From Obelidium mucronatum (lineage: Eukaryota > Chytridiomycota > Chytridiomycetes > Chytridiales > Chytriomycetaceae): a stretch of 48,961 bases of DNA. The stretch spans positions 1 through 48,961 of the forward strand of contig JAIVFH010000213.1 of assembly GCA_025765595.1 (NCBI GenBank). Direction: 5' to 3'. The translations under genes were made by a program, and so were the position numbers. The notes beneath the pieces were generated by a model, which saw only the letters and a list, made by a program, of their open reading frames with translations, had not been told where the DNA came from and did not search any database. This document shows, one piece after another, positions 1-10,638 of the stretch. Positions within the stretch are counted from its first letter, which is position 1. Each line of letters starts with the position of its first letter.

Positions 1-1
1 A

Positions 2-220
2 GAAGTTGATGAGTATGAACAATGGGTGCCTGCTACCAAAGGTGGAATCGAGGAAATCACTCTTGGAATGAAGGTTGTAGCATTAGACGAAACTGAATAT
101 GTTTTGGAAATAAGAGAACCAAGAGCGTATATGGGGCTGCTTGGGATGCAAGTGGGGGGTATTCGATGGCCCGGTCGGAGCGAAGAGAGTTGGAGACTCT
201 TTTGGAAGCTTCTTTCCTAA
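2..220 (+). CDS. Zn2Cys6 transcription factor, C-terminal fragment (gene cut by window edge)
   Basis: This open frame enters from the left edge and stops at 218-220, so only about 72 C-terminal residues are visible. They match the tails of the four other zinc-cluster factors in this window: an 'LGMKVVAL' segment, then 'EPRAYMGLLGMQVGG', then 'RWPGRSEESWRLFWKL' just before the stop. This shared tail is not a motif I know from named families, so it marks a local paralogue group. The DNA-binding domain and middle homology region would lie upstream of base 1. The assignment rests on paralogy alone. The in-frame ATG at 26 is internal and is not a real start. Confidence 0.8.
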   Translation, partial: EVDEYEQWVPATKGGIEEITLGMKVVALDETEYVLEIREPRAYMGLLGMQVGGIRWPGRSEESWRLFWKLLS

Positions 221-277
221 TTCTTTCACGCTTTGTGTCAATACAATTCCAACAGCCACTCATCTTGTGCATTCTAA

Positions 278-653
278 TTATGGCTCAACGCGTTTTAAAT
301 ACATGGGCATCTCTCGACCAGATTTCTTTGGAAATAGCCCTTTTGATTCCTTCTGGCAACTGAAGATCTGTCGGAGCTTGACGAAAGACGCGACTGCGGC
401 TGGTGAGGTAAGGAGTTGGGAAACCAGCTTCTTTTGCTTCACTTGTTCACACGAAAACAGAAGCATGCGACCCTATTGGGTCATATTGCTTCAAAAACAT
501 CACTAGGTTGACTATTTTGTCTTCTCTCTGTCTAATTGCTACGTAGAGTGACTGTGGCAAGAGCCGTTTGAAAAATTCAAGATCATGACGGTCGATTCGC
601 TTCAAACACTGGGAAACAACTTCCAAATGGCCCGCAGAATTGCTTTGGTTATA
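278..653 (-). pseudogene. Ankyrin-repeat-like gene relic
   Basis: On the minus strand, about 653 down to 447 encodes an ankyrin-flavoured stretch: 'GHLEVVSQCLKRID' followed by 'HDLEFFKRLLPQSLYVAIRQ'. It ends at a stop at 449-447. A different minus frame, 466 to 278, then gives a further protein-like stretch rich in Lys and Arg. No start codon, no intron of workable size and no complete gene joins the two. I read it as a decayed fragment filling the 510-bp gap between the zinc-cluster factor and the JmjC gene. The ankyrin resemblance is by eye from the 'GHLEVV' helix only. It could instead be chance open frame. Confidence 0.3.
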
Positions 654-729
654 AATTACCTAATACAGGCGTTTCTCAAGGGGAAAAGTAGGACGATTTG
701 ACTGGACGAAAGCAGGAAGATCCGAGAAA

Positions 730-2214
730 ATGAAGCGGAAAACCAACAGTGCAAAGAGCGGCGCCGAGCCTTGTCTCGCCAAGCCCGCCAAGCCTGCCAA
801 GCCGGGCAGGCAGGAGCCCCGCGTGACGCTCGCGGCAATGCCGGTGCGGCTGGCGGCGCTGTCGCCGGGCGTCGGCCGCACACTCAAGACGGCGGCAGCA
901 AAGAGCCTTCTCGCGTACGCGCGCCGCACCAGCAGCGGCGCCGACGCAGCGCTCGCAGCGGCCGACGGCGCGCGCGACGCGGCCATTGCGGAGCTCGAAG
1001 CGGCGCCGGCCCACGCCGCCGCGTACGCCGCCGCCGCGTGCTTCGTCGCCGACGCCGAGTTGCTGCGCGCTGATTTCGCCGCCGCCGCCGCGGACCGCCG
1101 CGCGTGCGCCGTCGCGGCCCTGCGCGCGGCGGACTTGGCGCTGCTGCGCGGCGGACTCGACTGGGCCGCCGTGACTCACGCGCTGGTGACCCACGCCGCC
1201 CGCATCAAGGCCGAGTGCGACGCGGACGCCGGTGACTCATTGCCCGCGAAAAAGCGGAAGAAGACGGAAAAGACAGGCCCCGCCCCGCTGCCCCCGCAGT
1301 TTGCGACGGCTTGTGCCCTTGCGCGTGATATTCCACGCGTTGATGCCCGCTCCTTGTCGGTTGAAGAGTTTACGATGCAGTACATGGAGGCGCAACCGCC
1401 TCGCCCCGTGATTTTGACAAACGTAGTAGACTCATGGCCGGCGTACACCTTGTGGAGAGATGTCGACTATTTGAAACGCGTTGCTGAAGGGCGATTGGTT
1501 CCGATTGAAACGTATGCCAAAGAGGAAGCTGGGAAATCGTTTTTGAGCAAGACATGGTCGCATCAAGTGATTCCTTTGGATGAGTACATTGCGCGATTTG
1601 TGACGGCCGCAGGCGGTACTGTAAAAGACGATGACGGCAAAGATATTCAAGGCTATTTGGCGCAGCATCCGTTGTTTGACCAGATTCCCACCCTTCGTGA
1701 GGATATCATCACCCCTTCCTATTGCAAGGCACACACTGCCCACGACGATGCTACTCCTGAGAATTGCGAGTACAAACACGAACCAGTCGTTTCAGCTTGG
1801 TTTGGCCCTGCTGGAACAGTTTCACCATTGCACAATGATCCATACCACAACGTCCTGGCCCAAATAGTGGGATCCAAATATATTCGAATATATGATGCTG
1901 AACAGACTGATTGCTTGTATCCGCGCAGTGACAGACTGGGACATAATTCACAAGTGGATATTGATAATCCCAAGGAAATTGCCACCAAATTTCCGTTGTT
2001 TCAAAAGGCGCCTTTCTGGCAAACAATTTTGAACGAAGGCGAACTTTTGTACATGCCGCGACATGTATGGCATTATGTACGGTCGTTGGAGACTTCATTC
2101 TCGGCGTCCTTTTGGTTTGGTGCCAAGACCGAGCTTGTAAAGACTGAAGATGGGACGTACGAAACTCGATATTTAGAAAAGCACGTCCGCGGAATAGATT
2201 TGAATATTCAATAA
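730..2214 (+). CDS. JmjC-domain protein, JMJD5/KDM8 type
   Basis: This single-exon gene encodes 494 residues. The C-terminal half closely follows JMJD5 (KDM8), a 2-oxoglutarate and Fe(II)-dependent JmjC oxygenase reported as a protein (arginyl) hydroxylase or demethylase. The iron triad is visible as H368 and D370 in 'SPLHNDPYHN' and H448 in 'PRHVWHYVRSLE'. Other JMJD5 hallmarks are 'GSKYIRIYDAEQ', 'NSQVDIDNP' and 'FSASFWFG'. A basic run 'AKKRKKTEK' near residue 176 is a plausible nuclear localisation signal. The first 200 residues are Ala-rich and GC-rich, and the start is the first ATG of the frame. Composition switches to AT-rich near base 1330, as in three other genes here. The JmjC call is secure; the exact substrate is unknown. 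Confidence 0.88.
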   Translation: MKRKTNSAKSGAEPCLAKPAKPAKPGRQEPRVTLAAMPVRLAALSPGVGRTLKTAAAKSLLAYARRTSSGADAALAAADGARDAAIAELEAAPAHAAAYAAAACFVADAELLRADFAAAAADRRACAVAALRAADLALLRGGLDWAAVTHALVTHAARIKAECDADAGDSLPAKKRKKTEKTGPAPLPPQFATACALARDIPRVDARSLSVEEFTMQYMEAQPPRPVILTNVVDSWPAYTLWRDVDYLKRVAEGRLVPIETYAKEEAGKSFLSKTWSHQVIPLDEYIARFVTAAGGTVKDDDGKDIQGYLAQHPLFDQIPTLREDIITPSYCKAHTAHDDATPENCEYKHEPVVSAWFGPAGTVSPLHNDPYHNVLAQIVGSKYIRIYDAEQTDCLYPRSDRLGHNSQVDIDNPKEIATKFPLFQKAPFWQTILNEGELLYMPRHVWHYVRSLETSFSASFWFGAKTELVKTEDGTYETRYLEKHVRGIDLNIQ

Positions 2215-2336
2215 TATTTAACAGATGGCTAACTTCGAATAAATGAGATGATCTCCTTGTGGCGTCTCTTCCGATTTGTTCCGAAATACAAATCAGTGAA
2301 AAAAAAACAGGTAGTCAACGAAACATCTTCCAAATA

Positions 2337-3574
2337 ATGATCAGGCCATCCATGCTGCTCCGCCCACTTACAGCAACACGAGCAATCCTGAATTTGCGTC
2401 AAGCTGTTCCCAAACGAACTCTTTTGTCTTCAGTTGTGAATCGTGAGTGCCTTTTGACTTTTCGTCAGAACTACATACTAACCCGCATACACACACCACA
2501 CAGCCAAGGATGGTTTGTTGGAAGAAGAAGCTGAAATCTTTGAATTGGCCAAACGTTTTGCTGATGCTGAACTGGCTCCAAATATGCGTCACTGGGGTTT
2601 GTAATTCAGAACATGTATTCCCCCTGCTGTGTAATAACACGCTAAATAAATAACCAACATAGACGAAAATCACGAGTTCCCTGTTGCAACACTCAAAAAA
2701 GCAGCTGAACTTGGGTTCGGAGCCATTTATTGCAGTGAAGAATTTGGTGGAACGGGTATGAAAAGAATTGACGCGAGTTTGATTTTTGAAGCAATGTCGA
2801 CTGGATGTGTGCCTACCACTGCGTTTCTTTCTATTCACAACATGTAAAAGACTTGTGTTTTGTTCTTCTTAATTTTTTTTTTTTGGTTAGTATATCCGGA
2901 TTACTCACCTTAAAATAATAGGGTGGCTTGGATGATTGATTCCTTTGGAAGCTCTGAGCTCAAGGAAAAGTATATTCCTCAACTTGCAAACATGGACTTG
3001 ATTGCCTCCTACTGCCTCACTGAGCCTGGAGCCGGTTCCGATGCTGCTTCTTTGGAGACAACTGCAAGAAGGGAAGGTGATGAATTAGTCATCAACGGGA
3101 GCAAGGCTTTCATTTCTGGAGCCGGGACGAGTGACTTGTACCTTGTGATGGTGAGAACGGGTGGTCCTGGACCCAAAGGAATTACCAGTGTTCTTGTCGA
3201 GAAGGATACACCAGGTCTTTCTTTTGGAAAGAATGAGGAGAAAATTGGGTGGAAGTGTCAGCCAACTAGAGGTGTTGTTTTGCTTATTAGTCTTTTATCT
3301 CTATTTTTTTTTTTTTTGGTTTTGTTGACGAGCTTCTTTCCAGTCATTACATTCGAAGATGTTCGAATCCCAGTATCAAACATTGTCGGCGAAGAAGGAA
3401 AAGGATTCACGTATGCAATGAAGGGACTCAATGGAGGAAGAGTCAATATTGCATCATGCAGTTTAGGTGGAGCCCAATCTGCTTTACAAGCTTCTGTGGA
3501 CCACGTCTCGGTTCGAAAACAGTTTGGATCACCACTTTCATCGTTTCAGGTATGTTGGTGTTGGTCGTGGGAAC

Positions 3575-3618
<44 letters not shown>

Positions 3619-3973
3619 GGAGAAAAAAATTCTCAAGTTTCAATTTTTTTTTTTTGGAACCTAGAGCACACAATTCAAGCTTTCCGAAATGGCCATGAAA
3701 CTAACAGCTTCTCGACTGATGGTACGTAATGCTGCTCGTGCAGTCGACGCGCAATCCCCGTCCGCCGCTGCTGCCTGTGCAATGGCCAAAGCGTTTGCAA
3801 CAGAAGAATGCTTCAAAGTTACGGATGAAGCGATTCAAATCCACGGTGGATATGGATACTTGAATGATTACCCGGTGGGGCAGTATATGCGGGATCTCAG
3901 GGTTCACCGGATTTTGGAGGGAACGAGTGAAGTCATGCGAATGATTGTTGCCAAAGAGATTTTGAAAGAATAG
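2337..3973 (+). CDS. Isobutyryl-CoA dehydrogenase (ACAD8-like), mitochondrial
   Basis: Exons join 2337..2442, 2504..2596, 2663..2843, 2922..3271, 3344..3549 and 3665..3973, giving 414 residues in frame, almost the length of human ACAD8. The enzyme oxidises isobutyryl-CoA to methacrylyl-CoA in valine breakdown, using FAD and electron-transfer flavoprotein. Diagnostic segments are '[14 protein letters not shown]', '[15 protein letters not shown]', '[10 protein letters not shown]', '[10 protein letters not shown]', '[15 protein letters not shown]' and '[13 protein letters not shown]'. The active-site glutamate region is '[10 protein letters not shown]'. The first 30 residues are basic and lack acidic residues, as expected of a mitochondrial presequence. 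The fifth intron contains 41 consecutive A. A neighbouring acyl-CoA dehydrogenase type is possible, but ACAD8 fits best along the whole length. Confidence 0.9.
3576..3616 (+). repeat. Poly(A) homopolymer, 41 nt, intronic
   Basis: An uninterrupted run of 41 A lies in the last intron of the isobutyryl-CoA dehydrogenase gene, on its sense strand. The exact length may carry sequencing error. Confidence 0.9.
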
Positions 3974-4009
3974 AAAAAAATCGGCCGCGTTCCTCTCTAA
4001 TAAAACTGA

Positions 4010-4382
4010 GTGTCGAGATCAATCCTGCGTTGCTATCAGTGTGGTGTTATTCCGATCGGAGCACCGTCACATGGAAGCGAAAGTAAAGGGGCGCTACTCG
4101 GACTAAGTATGCATTTTTGGTCAGGATGGAAGCGTCTGCCAATGGTGATACTGACGCTGAGGATAAGATGGTGGTTGAGATTGAAGGAGCATGTTTAAAA
4201 AGAAAAAGGAAATGATTGGTTTGATTGAGAATCGCGTCCGTGAAGAGAAATGTGGGAAACGTGTTACTAGTGTGAAAGATCTGGACGATTCAGATTATGA
4301 GAGAGCTTTTTTGAAAAGGGTTGGGGATTTTTGGCAGTTGAAATGTGTTGGTGTGGACAGTCAGAGTCCAGGTTTTCTGTAG
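4010..4382 (+). pseudogene. C-terminal relic of the MGQRHQ/LRR family
   Basis: Frames here reproduce the C-terminal third of the proteins at 6357 and 8740, with frameshifts. 'CGVIPIGAPS' matches 'CIIIGKPDP'. A shifted frame gives 'TKYAFLVRMEASANGDTDAE', matching 'FKYAFLVRREGPASTDAE', then 'VVEIEGA' matching 'VVEMEGA'. A third frame gives 'KEMIGLIENRV', matching 'KEELIGLIKYRA', and ends at a stop at 4380-4382. About 60 codons between 'EIEGA' and 'KEMIGLI' are missing. The relic therefore carries at least one frameshift and one deletion. It lies upstream of and in the same orientation as the two intact copies, separated from them by the transporter gene, which suggests an older longer array. 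Confidence 0.7.
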
Positions 4383-4479
4383 AAAGGCTCAATATGACGA
4401 TTAAAGAGACTTTTACTTGCTCAAAATATGCCTAATGCACCAAATACATAGAGAGTCATTTTTCTTTCGGTTGGGGCTT

Positions 4480-5405
4480 TCAAGCCAAAAGCGACATCAT
4501 CACAGCCAAGGAAAAGGTCATTGTTACCAACGCGATTCCATACTGCACAACAACCACACTAGCAATCGCATCAGCTTCCCCTCTCGGATGCCAAAATTGC
4601 GTCAAATAAACAGCCGAGGAAGCTGTTGGAACGATCGCTTGCAACATGATGACAAATCGCATCATTTTGTCCTCGGAATTGATGACTCCTGTGGATGCGA
4701 GCCATTGCACAGTCGCAATTCCAATCACGGGCATAACCAAAAGTCTGCATGCTGCGATTCCACCAATAACACCTGCGGGGGCAAACTTTGCGAACTTGAG
4801 TCGACCCAAGGCAGTTCCCACATTCAACAAGCCAATTGGAACTGCACCGTTTCCAATCATGATGAAGCTCTGTCTTTATAGTTAATTGTGTGGTCGTTTG
4901 CTTCCAACAGTAGAGAGAGAGAGAAACCAAACCTTAAACATGAATCCAAGAGGTTGTGAAGTCACAGTTATTGAAGAAACGTCTTTCGTATAGAACAAAT
5001 TCCGCAGGGCAGGAATCATGGTCACTGTCAACCCCAAAACAACGGAAACCGTGTTTGGATTCGCAATGACACCAATCCAGTATTTCAGTGTGGATATTGG
5101 CTGAGGTGGTTTTGGATTGGTGTCGTCTTGAATCGTAACCGAGGTTGAACTGGTTGATGCTTGTCCTTCTTCTTGACTAATGTTATTGTGGCTATTGGGA
5201 TCTGTTGATATGGATTTCTTCGGTGTTTCTGATTTCAGTGTTAATGTGGCTGGAATGGCATCTTGCTGTGTCGGTTCAACAGGAATATGTTTGAAATCTT
5301 CGCCGATATACTTAAATCCAAGGGTGAAAAAGAAAATGTTTGTAAAGCAAATGAAGGCTGCGACATACCTTGTGCAATAAAAAACAGTTTTAATCAGATG
5401 CATTG

Positions 5406-5446
<41 letters not shown>

Positions 5447-6014
5447 TACTCAACGCAACGCCTTTGGCAGCATCTCCATTCTGGAAAGGCGGTAGATTTC
5501 CGACAGCAATAACAATGGCAAGAGCGGCATCACCGTGATTCCCCATGGCAACTGCAAACACAGTTCCATATCGGAAACCAAGTGGCGGGTTGGTCAGTTT
5601 GAGCACAATCATGCCAAGAAACATCCCTAATGACGTAATGCCAACAGAAGCAAGAGTCATGATACCAAAACTTGAAAGATTGGATTGGTCGACTCCGATA
5701 ATGACGCTTGTGAAAAGCAGACATGGGTACATGACATTGATGAGAATCTGCCGGTCGGTTGAAAAGATTGGCGGAAGGAAAGCAAAGTAACAAAACAATG
5801 AAAATAAGCTCACTGTTGATAAAAGCTTAGAGTCCTTGGACGAAACAACGTCAGTCTTCGAAAGGTAGATCCCAACTCCTGAATTGAGCAGAGTGAGTAT
5901 GCATCGTATTCCTTAATCAGCCAAGATATATACAGTACCAAGAATGATGGCTAGTGTGAGCATTGGACTGGATGCAGCCCAGAAGATGGTTGGGGTCAAG
6001 TTGATGGATGACAT
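4480..6014 (-). CDS. Auxin efflux carrier-type membrane transporter
   Basis: The coding strand joins 6014..5939, 5878..5814, 5747..5455, 5368..4933 and 4869..4480, giving 419 residues. It is a polytopic membrane protein of the bile/arsenite/riboflavin and auxin-carrier superfamily (Pfam Mem_trans). Early hydrophobic segments are 'PMLTLAIILGVGIYLS' and 'YPCLLFTSVIIGV'. A conserved 'AMGNHGDAALAIVIA' follows. The middle is a hydrophilic, Ser/Thr/Pro-rich loop of roughly 90 residues. A second hydrophobic half ends with 'GIALVTMTFSLAVMMSLLA'. This two-lobed layout with a central loop is typical of fungal family members. The substrate cannot be told from sequence. The fourth exon starts after an intron holding a 37-nt homopolymer, and that junction (GTTGAG donor) is the least certain. 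Confidence 0.85.
5406..5442 (+). repeat. Poly(A) run, 37 nt (poly-T on the coding strand)
   Basis: A run of 37 A on the plus strand falls inside an intron of the minus-strand transporter gene, so it is a T tract in the transcript. Confidence 0.9.
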
Positions 6015-6356
6015 CACTTGCACTGGGTAAATTATTAATGATTTCAAAACGCATTAAAAAGAACAAAAAGAACATTTAATCGGATGGAGGCTTGTGAAAA
6101 CTCGCATGCTCCAAGCCGAAACATCATCAAATACAAATTCAAAGTAGGAATACTTGACCTGAGGCATGCCTGAGACACAATCAAGAACCATGCAAAACAC
6201 GCTTTGCAAGCAACCATTATTTCCAACTCTTTCAGTTTATTGAAGCTTCTCTATATTCGCTTGTTTTGCATAATTATTCAACTGGAATTTCTGAATTTAT
6301 CATAACTTCACTGATCCAAACCTTGTCGTTGCAATTATTGACCCAATTTAATTCAA

Positions 6357-8255
6357 ATGGGTCAAAGACACCAAGCTTTTTTGATCCGTCGCTTCCGCAC
6401 TGGCAAAGTATACACTGTTGCATCACTGCACCACCAGTGGCTGTATGGCCGGGGTCCTCTTACCGCAACAGCAGCCTTTTGCAGGTCACTGGCTGCATCT
6501 AGTACCGAAGTAACAGCAGCACTCTTGGCCTTCGAGGCAACTGCTTCTCGTAAAGACATTAAATCATTCTCGGCAGGAAAAGTGCCTTTTATCGATCTGC
6601 TGTTCACCACCGCCTTCGGGTCAATGTCGCTTGAAGAGCTTCAAGACCCACACGACGGCGATAACAACGATGGCGTTTCCATCATTGATATTTCAGATAT
6701 AAGAAACCCGCGCTACTGCTTTGTGAATATCCATCACATCGAGGGCTGCATGGGAGACGCTGTTCCAGTCAATTTGCCCTTATCAGCTGAAATGTATGTG
6801 AGAGCATACTACCCGCAGCTCGACCTCTTGGCTCAGTTTAATTCTTCGAAACTCAAAAATAATACGATTGCTGAAGAGTATGTGTTGAAGGCGATTGAAG
6901 GTCTCGCTCCATACAAGATGTTGACTTTGGATGACTTGAAGGAGGCTTGGCCAGATGCGGATTGGAAGAGTTCTGAAACTGATACAACGGGGTGGTCTGA
7001 AATGGGGCTTGTATTCAAGGAATGGTTGGATACTCAGGCAAAGGCTCTTAAGGAACAAGAGGTTGTACAACAGCAGGAACAGGGCGAAACAACAGACAAG
7101 TCCCCATTGTCGCTTTTGGAGTCATCTGCGTTAGCCATAATGAGTCTTGAAGATGGTGATGCTGATGCAGACAAAGTGGAGGCCATGCTGGCTTTGGATC
7201 ACGTCCGCAAGACTCTCTGGGATGCTGCAAGAACCGGGAAGGGAACTTTGAGCCGCTTTGTCTTTGGAAACATGTTGGCCGATAGTTCTCTGGTTCATTT
7301 GGATCTTCAGGGCGTCACTATCCCATCCTACGAATTCCTTGTCGAGGCCACAACTGGTTGCCCTTCTCTCCAAGAGCTGAACATGTCTGGTCATGCAGAA
7401 GTCACAAACAAAGTATTAATTGGAATTGGTTCCAACTGTCGTTTACTCCAGAAAGTTCTCTTGTTTGGGTGCAAGAAAGTGACAAATGAATGTTACATGC
7501 CCTTGACTCAAAAATGCCCACTCCTGCACTACATTTACGCGGATGATCTTATGGACACTTCTACTGAATGGAAAAATAGAACTTGGTCTGTTCTTCTTGT
7601 TCCTATTAAATACAAAAGTCTCTCTGAGTCCCGCGCAGCCATGTATGGTGTTGGGCTTCATGGAGCACCTCTTGCAAGACTGCTCCTGCAGTGGATCAAA
7701 GGCGTCAGAGAGGGTGCGATTAATATTATGAATAGGGAGAACGTGCTTGCTCTCACGTTTTCTCATGCTGGATCTGGAAAGGATGATGCGGTCTATCGTC
7801 AGCCTGTGCAAGAAAAAGCGTCTCAGGAGTATTATGGACAACCGCCTATTGCTTTGAATCAGTCGACTTGCATCATAATTGGAAAGCCTGATCCGTACCT
7901 CCGTGTAAAACCTATAAAAAATGCTACTTTTAAGTACGCATTCTTGGTGAGAAGGGAAGGGCCTGCCAGTACTGACGCTGAGCTTACGAATGTCGTTGAG
8001 ATGGAAGGAGCCTTATTTACTGCTTGCAATGTAGATGAGTTTCTGATGGAATCCTATCGTGAAATCGAAGGTGGAAGCGAGTTGGTGAATGACGGAATTC
8101 GCGCTTTCCGAAATGCTTGTCGCGAAGAGTTGGGCATGTTATTTGCGGATGGTGGGAAGTTGGAATATGTTCAAGACAAGGAGGAATTGATTGGGTTGAT
8201 TAAATACCGGGCCTGGGTCGAGAACAACGGCAATTTTGCCACAGTCCAGCAGTAG
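6357..8255 (+). CDS. MGQRHQ-family protein with C-terminal cysteine-containing LRRs, tandem copy 1
   Basis: An intronless 632-residue protein. The N-terminus 'MGQRHQAFLIRRFRTGKVYT' followed by 'LHHQWLYGRGPL' resembles unnamed fungal proteins that begin in the same way; I know no function for them. Residues 310-400 hold leucine-rich repeats of the AMN1/F-box type: 'LVHLDLQGVTIPS', 'CPSLQELNMSGHAEVTN', 'CRLLQKVLLFGCKKVTN' and 'CPLLHYIYADDL'. There is no signal peptide or membrane segment and no recognisable F-box. An acidic, Gln-rich linker precedes the LRRs. It is near-identical to the copy at 8740, with differences concentrated around residues 515-545. LRRs imply protein binding; any role in ubiquitin ligation would be speculation. 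Confidence 0.85.
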   Translation: MGQRHQAFLIRRFRTGKVYTVASLHHQWLYGRGPLTATAAFCRSLAASSTEVTAALLAFEATASRKDIKSFSAGKVPFIDLLFTTAFGSMSLEELQDPHDGDNNDGVSIIDISDIRNPRYCFVNIHHIEGCMGDAVPVNLPLSAEMYVRAYYPQLDLLAQFNSSKLKNNTIAEEYVLKAIEGLAPYKMLTLDDLKEAWPDADWKSSETDTTGWSEMGLVFKEWLDTQAKALKEQEVVQQQEQGETTDKSPLSLLESSALAIMSLEDGDADADKVEAMLALDHVRKTLWDAARTGKGTLSRFVFGNMLADSSLVHLDLQGVTIPSYEFLVEATTGCPSLQELNMSGHAEVTNKVLIGIGSNCRLLQKVLLFGCKKVTNECYMPLTQKCPLLHYIYADDLMDTSTEWKNRTWSVLLVPIKYKSLSESRAAMYGVGLHGAPLARLLLQWIKGVREGAINIMNRENVLALTFSHAGSGKDDAVYRQPVQEKASQEYYGQPPIALNQSTCIIIGKPDPYLRVKPIKNATFKYAFLVRREGPASTDAELTNVVEMEGALFTACNVDEFLMESYREIEGGSELVNDGIRAFRNACREELGMLFADGGKLEYVQDKEELIGLIKYRAWVENNGNFATVQQ

Positions 8256-8739
8256 TGAATTTTGCAATTAAAACGGTCGTTTGTAGCTTTATTACGCATC
8301 TTCCAACAGTTTCCAACTGTGCTCTTTGGGGCCTTAAATGGGGGGTGGTGAGTTGGTCGATCTTGAGGCTTTGGCACGGGAATATCGGACGTTTTTCCTT
8401 GCTGTAATTTTAAGGTTTTGGTGGCTGACTCGTGCTTATTATTGATGTGACTCGAAATTGTGAAGACGGCTTTTTTTTTCTAACATACCCCACATATCTC
8501 CAGTTGCGATCAGGAATCAAAGTGTCGATTTCCAAAGAAGTCTAACAGATACCCATTTATTTAAAACTTAAAATTCAAATGGACAAAACTTCAAAGTAGG
8601 AATATTTGAACACTGACGCATGAATGAACACAATCACGCACATTATTTCCAACTCTTTCAGTCTATTGAAGCTTCTCTGATAATAAATTCGCATCTTTTC
8701 CATAATTATTGAACGAAATTTATCATCGCACTTATCCAA

Positions 8740-10638
8740 ATGGGGCAAAGACACCAAGCTTTTTTGATCCGTCGCTTCCGCACTGGCAAAGTATACACTG
8801 TTGCATCACTGCACCACCAGTGGCTGTATGGTCGGGGTCCTCTTACCGCAACAGCAGCCTTCTGCAGGTCACTGGCTGCATCTAGTACCGAAGTAACAGC
8901 AGCACTCTTGGCCTTCGAGGCAACTGCTTCTCCTAAAGACATTGAAGAATTCTCGGCAGGAAAAGTCCCTTTTATTGATCTGCTGTTCACCACTGCCTTC
9001 GGGTCAATGTCGCTTAAAGAGCTTCAAGACCCACATGACGGCGATAACAACGATGGCGTTTCCATCATTGATATTTCAGATATAAGAAACCCGCGCTACT
9101 GCTTTGTGAATATCCATCACATCGAGGGCTGCATGGGAGACGCTGTTCCAGTCAATTTGCCCTTATCAGCTGAAATGTATGTGAGAGCATACTACCCGCA
9201 GCTCGACCTCTTGGCTCAGTTTAATTCTTCGAAACTCAAAAATAATACGATTGTTGAAGAGTATGTGTTGAAGGCGATTGAAGGTCTCGCTCCATACAAA
9301 ATGTTGACTTTGGATGACTTGGAGGAGGCTTGGCCAGATGCGGATTGGAAGAGTTCTGAAACTGATACAACGGGGTGGTCTGAAATGGGGCTTGTATTCA
9401 AGGAATGGTTGGATACTCAGGCAAAGGCTCTTAAGGAACAAGAGGTTGTACAACAGCAGGAACAGGGTGAAACAACAGACAAGTCCCCATTGCCGCTTTT
9501 GGAGTCATCTGCGATAGCCATCATGAGTCTTGAAGATGGTGATGCTGATGCAGACAAAGTGGAGGCCATGCTGGCTTTGGATCACGTCCGCAAGATTCTC
9601 TGGGATGCTGCAAGAACCGGGAAGGGAACTTTGAGCCGCTTTGTCTTTGGAAACATGATGGCCGATAGTTCTCTGGTTCATTTGGATCTTCAGGGCGTCA
9701 CTATCCCATCCTACGAATTCCTTGTCGAGGCCACAACTGGTTGCCCTTCTCTCCAAGAGCTGAACATGTCTGGTCATGCAGAAGTCACAAACAAAATATT
9801 AATTGGAATTGGTTCCAACTGTCGTTTACTCCAGAAAGTTCTCTTGTTTGGGTGCAAGAAAGTGACAAATGAATGTTACATGCCCTTGACTCAAATGTGC
9901 CCACTCCTGCACTACATTTATGCGGATGATCTTATGGACACTTCTACTGAATGGAAAAGTAGAACTTGGTCTGTTCTTCTTGTTCCTATTAAATACAAAA
10001 GTCTCTATGATTCCCGCGCAGCCATGTATGGTGTGGGGCTTCATGGAGCACCTCTTGCAAGACTCCTCCTGCAGTGGATCAAAGGCGTCAGAGACGGTGC
10101 AATTAATATTATGAATAGGGAGAACGTGCTTACTCCCACGTTTTCTCGTGCTGGATCTGGAAAGGATGATGCGGTCTATCGTCAGCCTTTGCAAGAAAAA
10201 GCGTCAGAGGAGTATTATCGACGACCACCTATTGCTTTGAATCAGTCGACTTGCATCATAATTGGAAAGCCTGATCCGTACCTCGATGCAGAGACGCTAA
10301 ACAAGGCCACTTTTAAGTACGCATTCTTGGTGAGAAGGGAAGGACCTGTCAGTACTGACGCTGATCATACGAATGAGGTTGAGCTGGAAGGAGCCTTATT
10401 TACTGCTTGCAATGTAGATGAGTTTCTGATGGAATCCTATCGTGAAATCGAAGGTGGAAGCGAGTTGGTGAATGACGGAATTCGCGCTTTCCGAAATGCT
10501 TGTCGCGAAGAGTTGGGCATGTTATTTGCGGATGGTGGGAAGTTGGAATATGTTCAAGACAAGGAGGAATTGATTGGGTTGATTAAATACCGGGCCGAGG
10601 TCGAGAACCGCGGCAATTTTGCCACAGTCCAGCGGTAG
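8740..10638 (+). CDS. MGQRHQ-family LRR protein, tandem copy 2
   Basis: Intronless and 632 residues, the same length as its upstream twin. Most residues are identical, including the 'HHQWLYGRGPL' segment, the acidic linker and the whole LRR block. Differences cluster in the C-terminal domain, for example 'DAETLNKATFKYAF' against 'RVKPIKNATFKYAF', and 'ADHTNEVELEGA' against 'AELTNVVEMEGA'. Scattered single changes occur elsewhere, such as 'PKDIEEF' against 'RKDIKSF'. Both frames are intact, so both copies could be functional, and recent duplication or gene conversion would explain the near identity. The start is the family-conserved MGQRHQ methionine. Confidence 0.85.
   Translation: MGQRHQAFLIRRFRTGKVYTVASLHHQWLYGRGPLTATAAFCRSLAASSTEVTAALLAFEATASPKDIEEFSAGKVPFIDLLFTTAFGSMSLKELQDPHDGDNNDGVSIIDISDIRNPRYCFVNIHHIEGCMGDAVPVNLPLSAEMYVRAYYPQLDLLAQFNSSKLKNNTIVEEYVLKAIEGLAPYKMLTLDDLEEAWPDADWKSSETDTTGWSEMGLVFKEWLDTQAKALKEQEVVQQQEQGETTDKSPLPLLESSAIAIMSLEDGDADADKVEAMLALDHVRKILWDAARTGKGTLSRFVFGNMMADSSLVHLDLQGVTIPSYEFLVEATTGCPSLQELNMSGHAEVTNKILIGIGSNCRLLQKVLLFGCKKVTNECYMPLTQMCPLLHYIYADDLMDTSTEWKSRTWSVLLVPIKYKSLYDSRAAMYGVGLHGAPLARLLLQWIKGVRDGAINIMNRENVLTPTFSRAGSGKDDAVYRQPLQEKASEEYYRRPPIALNQSTCIIIGKPDPYLDAETLNKATFKYAFLVRREGPVSTDADHTNEVELEGALFTACNVDEFLMESYREIEGGSELVNDGIRAFRNACREELGMLFADGGKLEYVQDKEELIGLIKYRAEVENRGNFATVQR

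Noticed and set aside
676..1194. Long open frames on both strands over the GC-rich start of the JmjC gene
   Set aside because: GC-rich DNA has few stop codons. Only the 730..2214 frame continues into recognised JmjC domain sequence. The same applies to 12478-13105, 25166-25817 and 32898-33663.
3443..3729. Lysine- or phenylalanine-repeat proteins over homopolymers
   Set aside because: They arise from reading the 41-nt A run in an intron of the acyl-CoA dehydrogenase. Similar cases at 5394 and 14724-15078 come from poly(A) and poly(C).
4010..4382. Two short independent genes (62 and 63 residues)
   Set aside because: Across frames they together reproduce the C-terminus of the LRR-family proteins, so they form one frameshifted relic.
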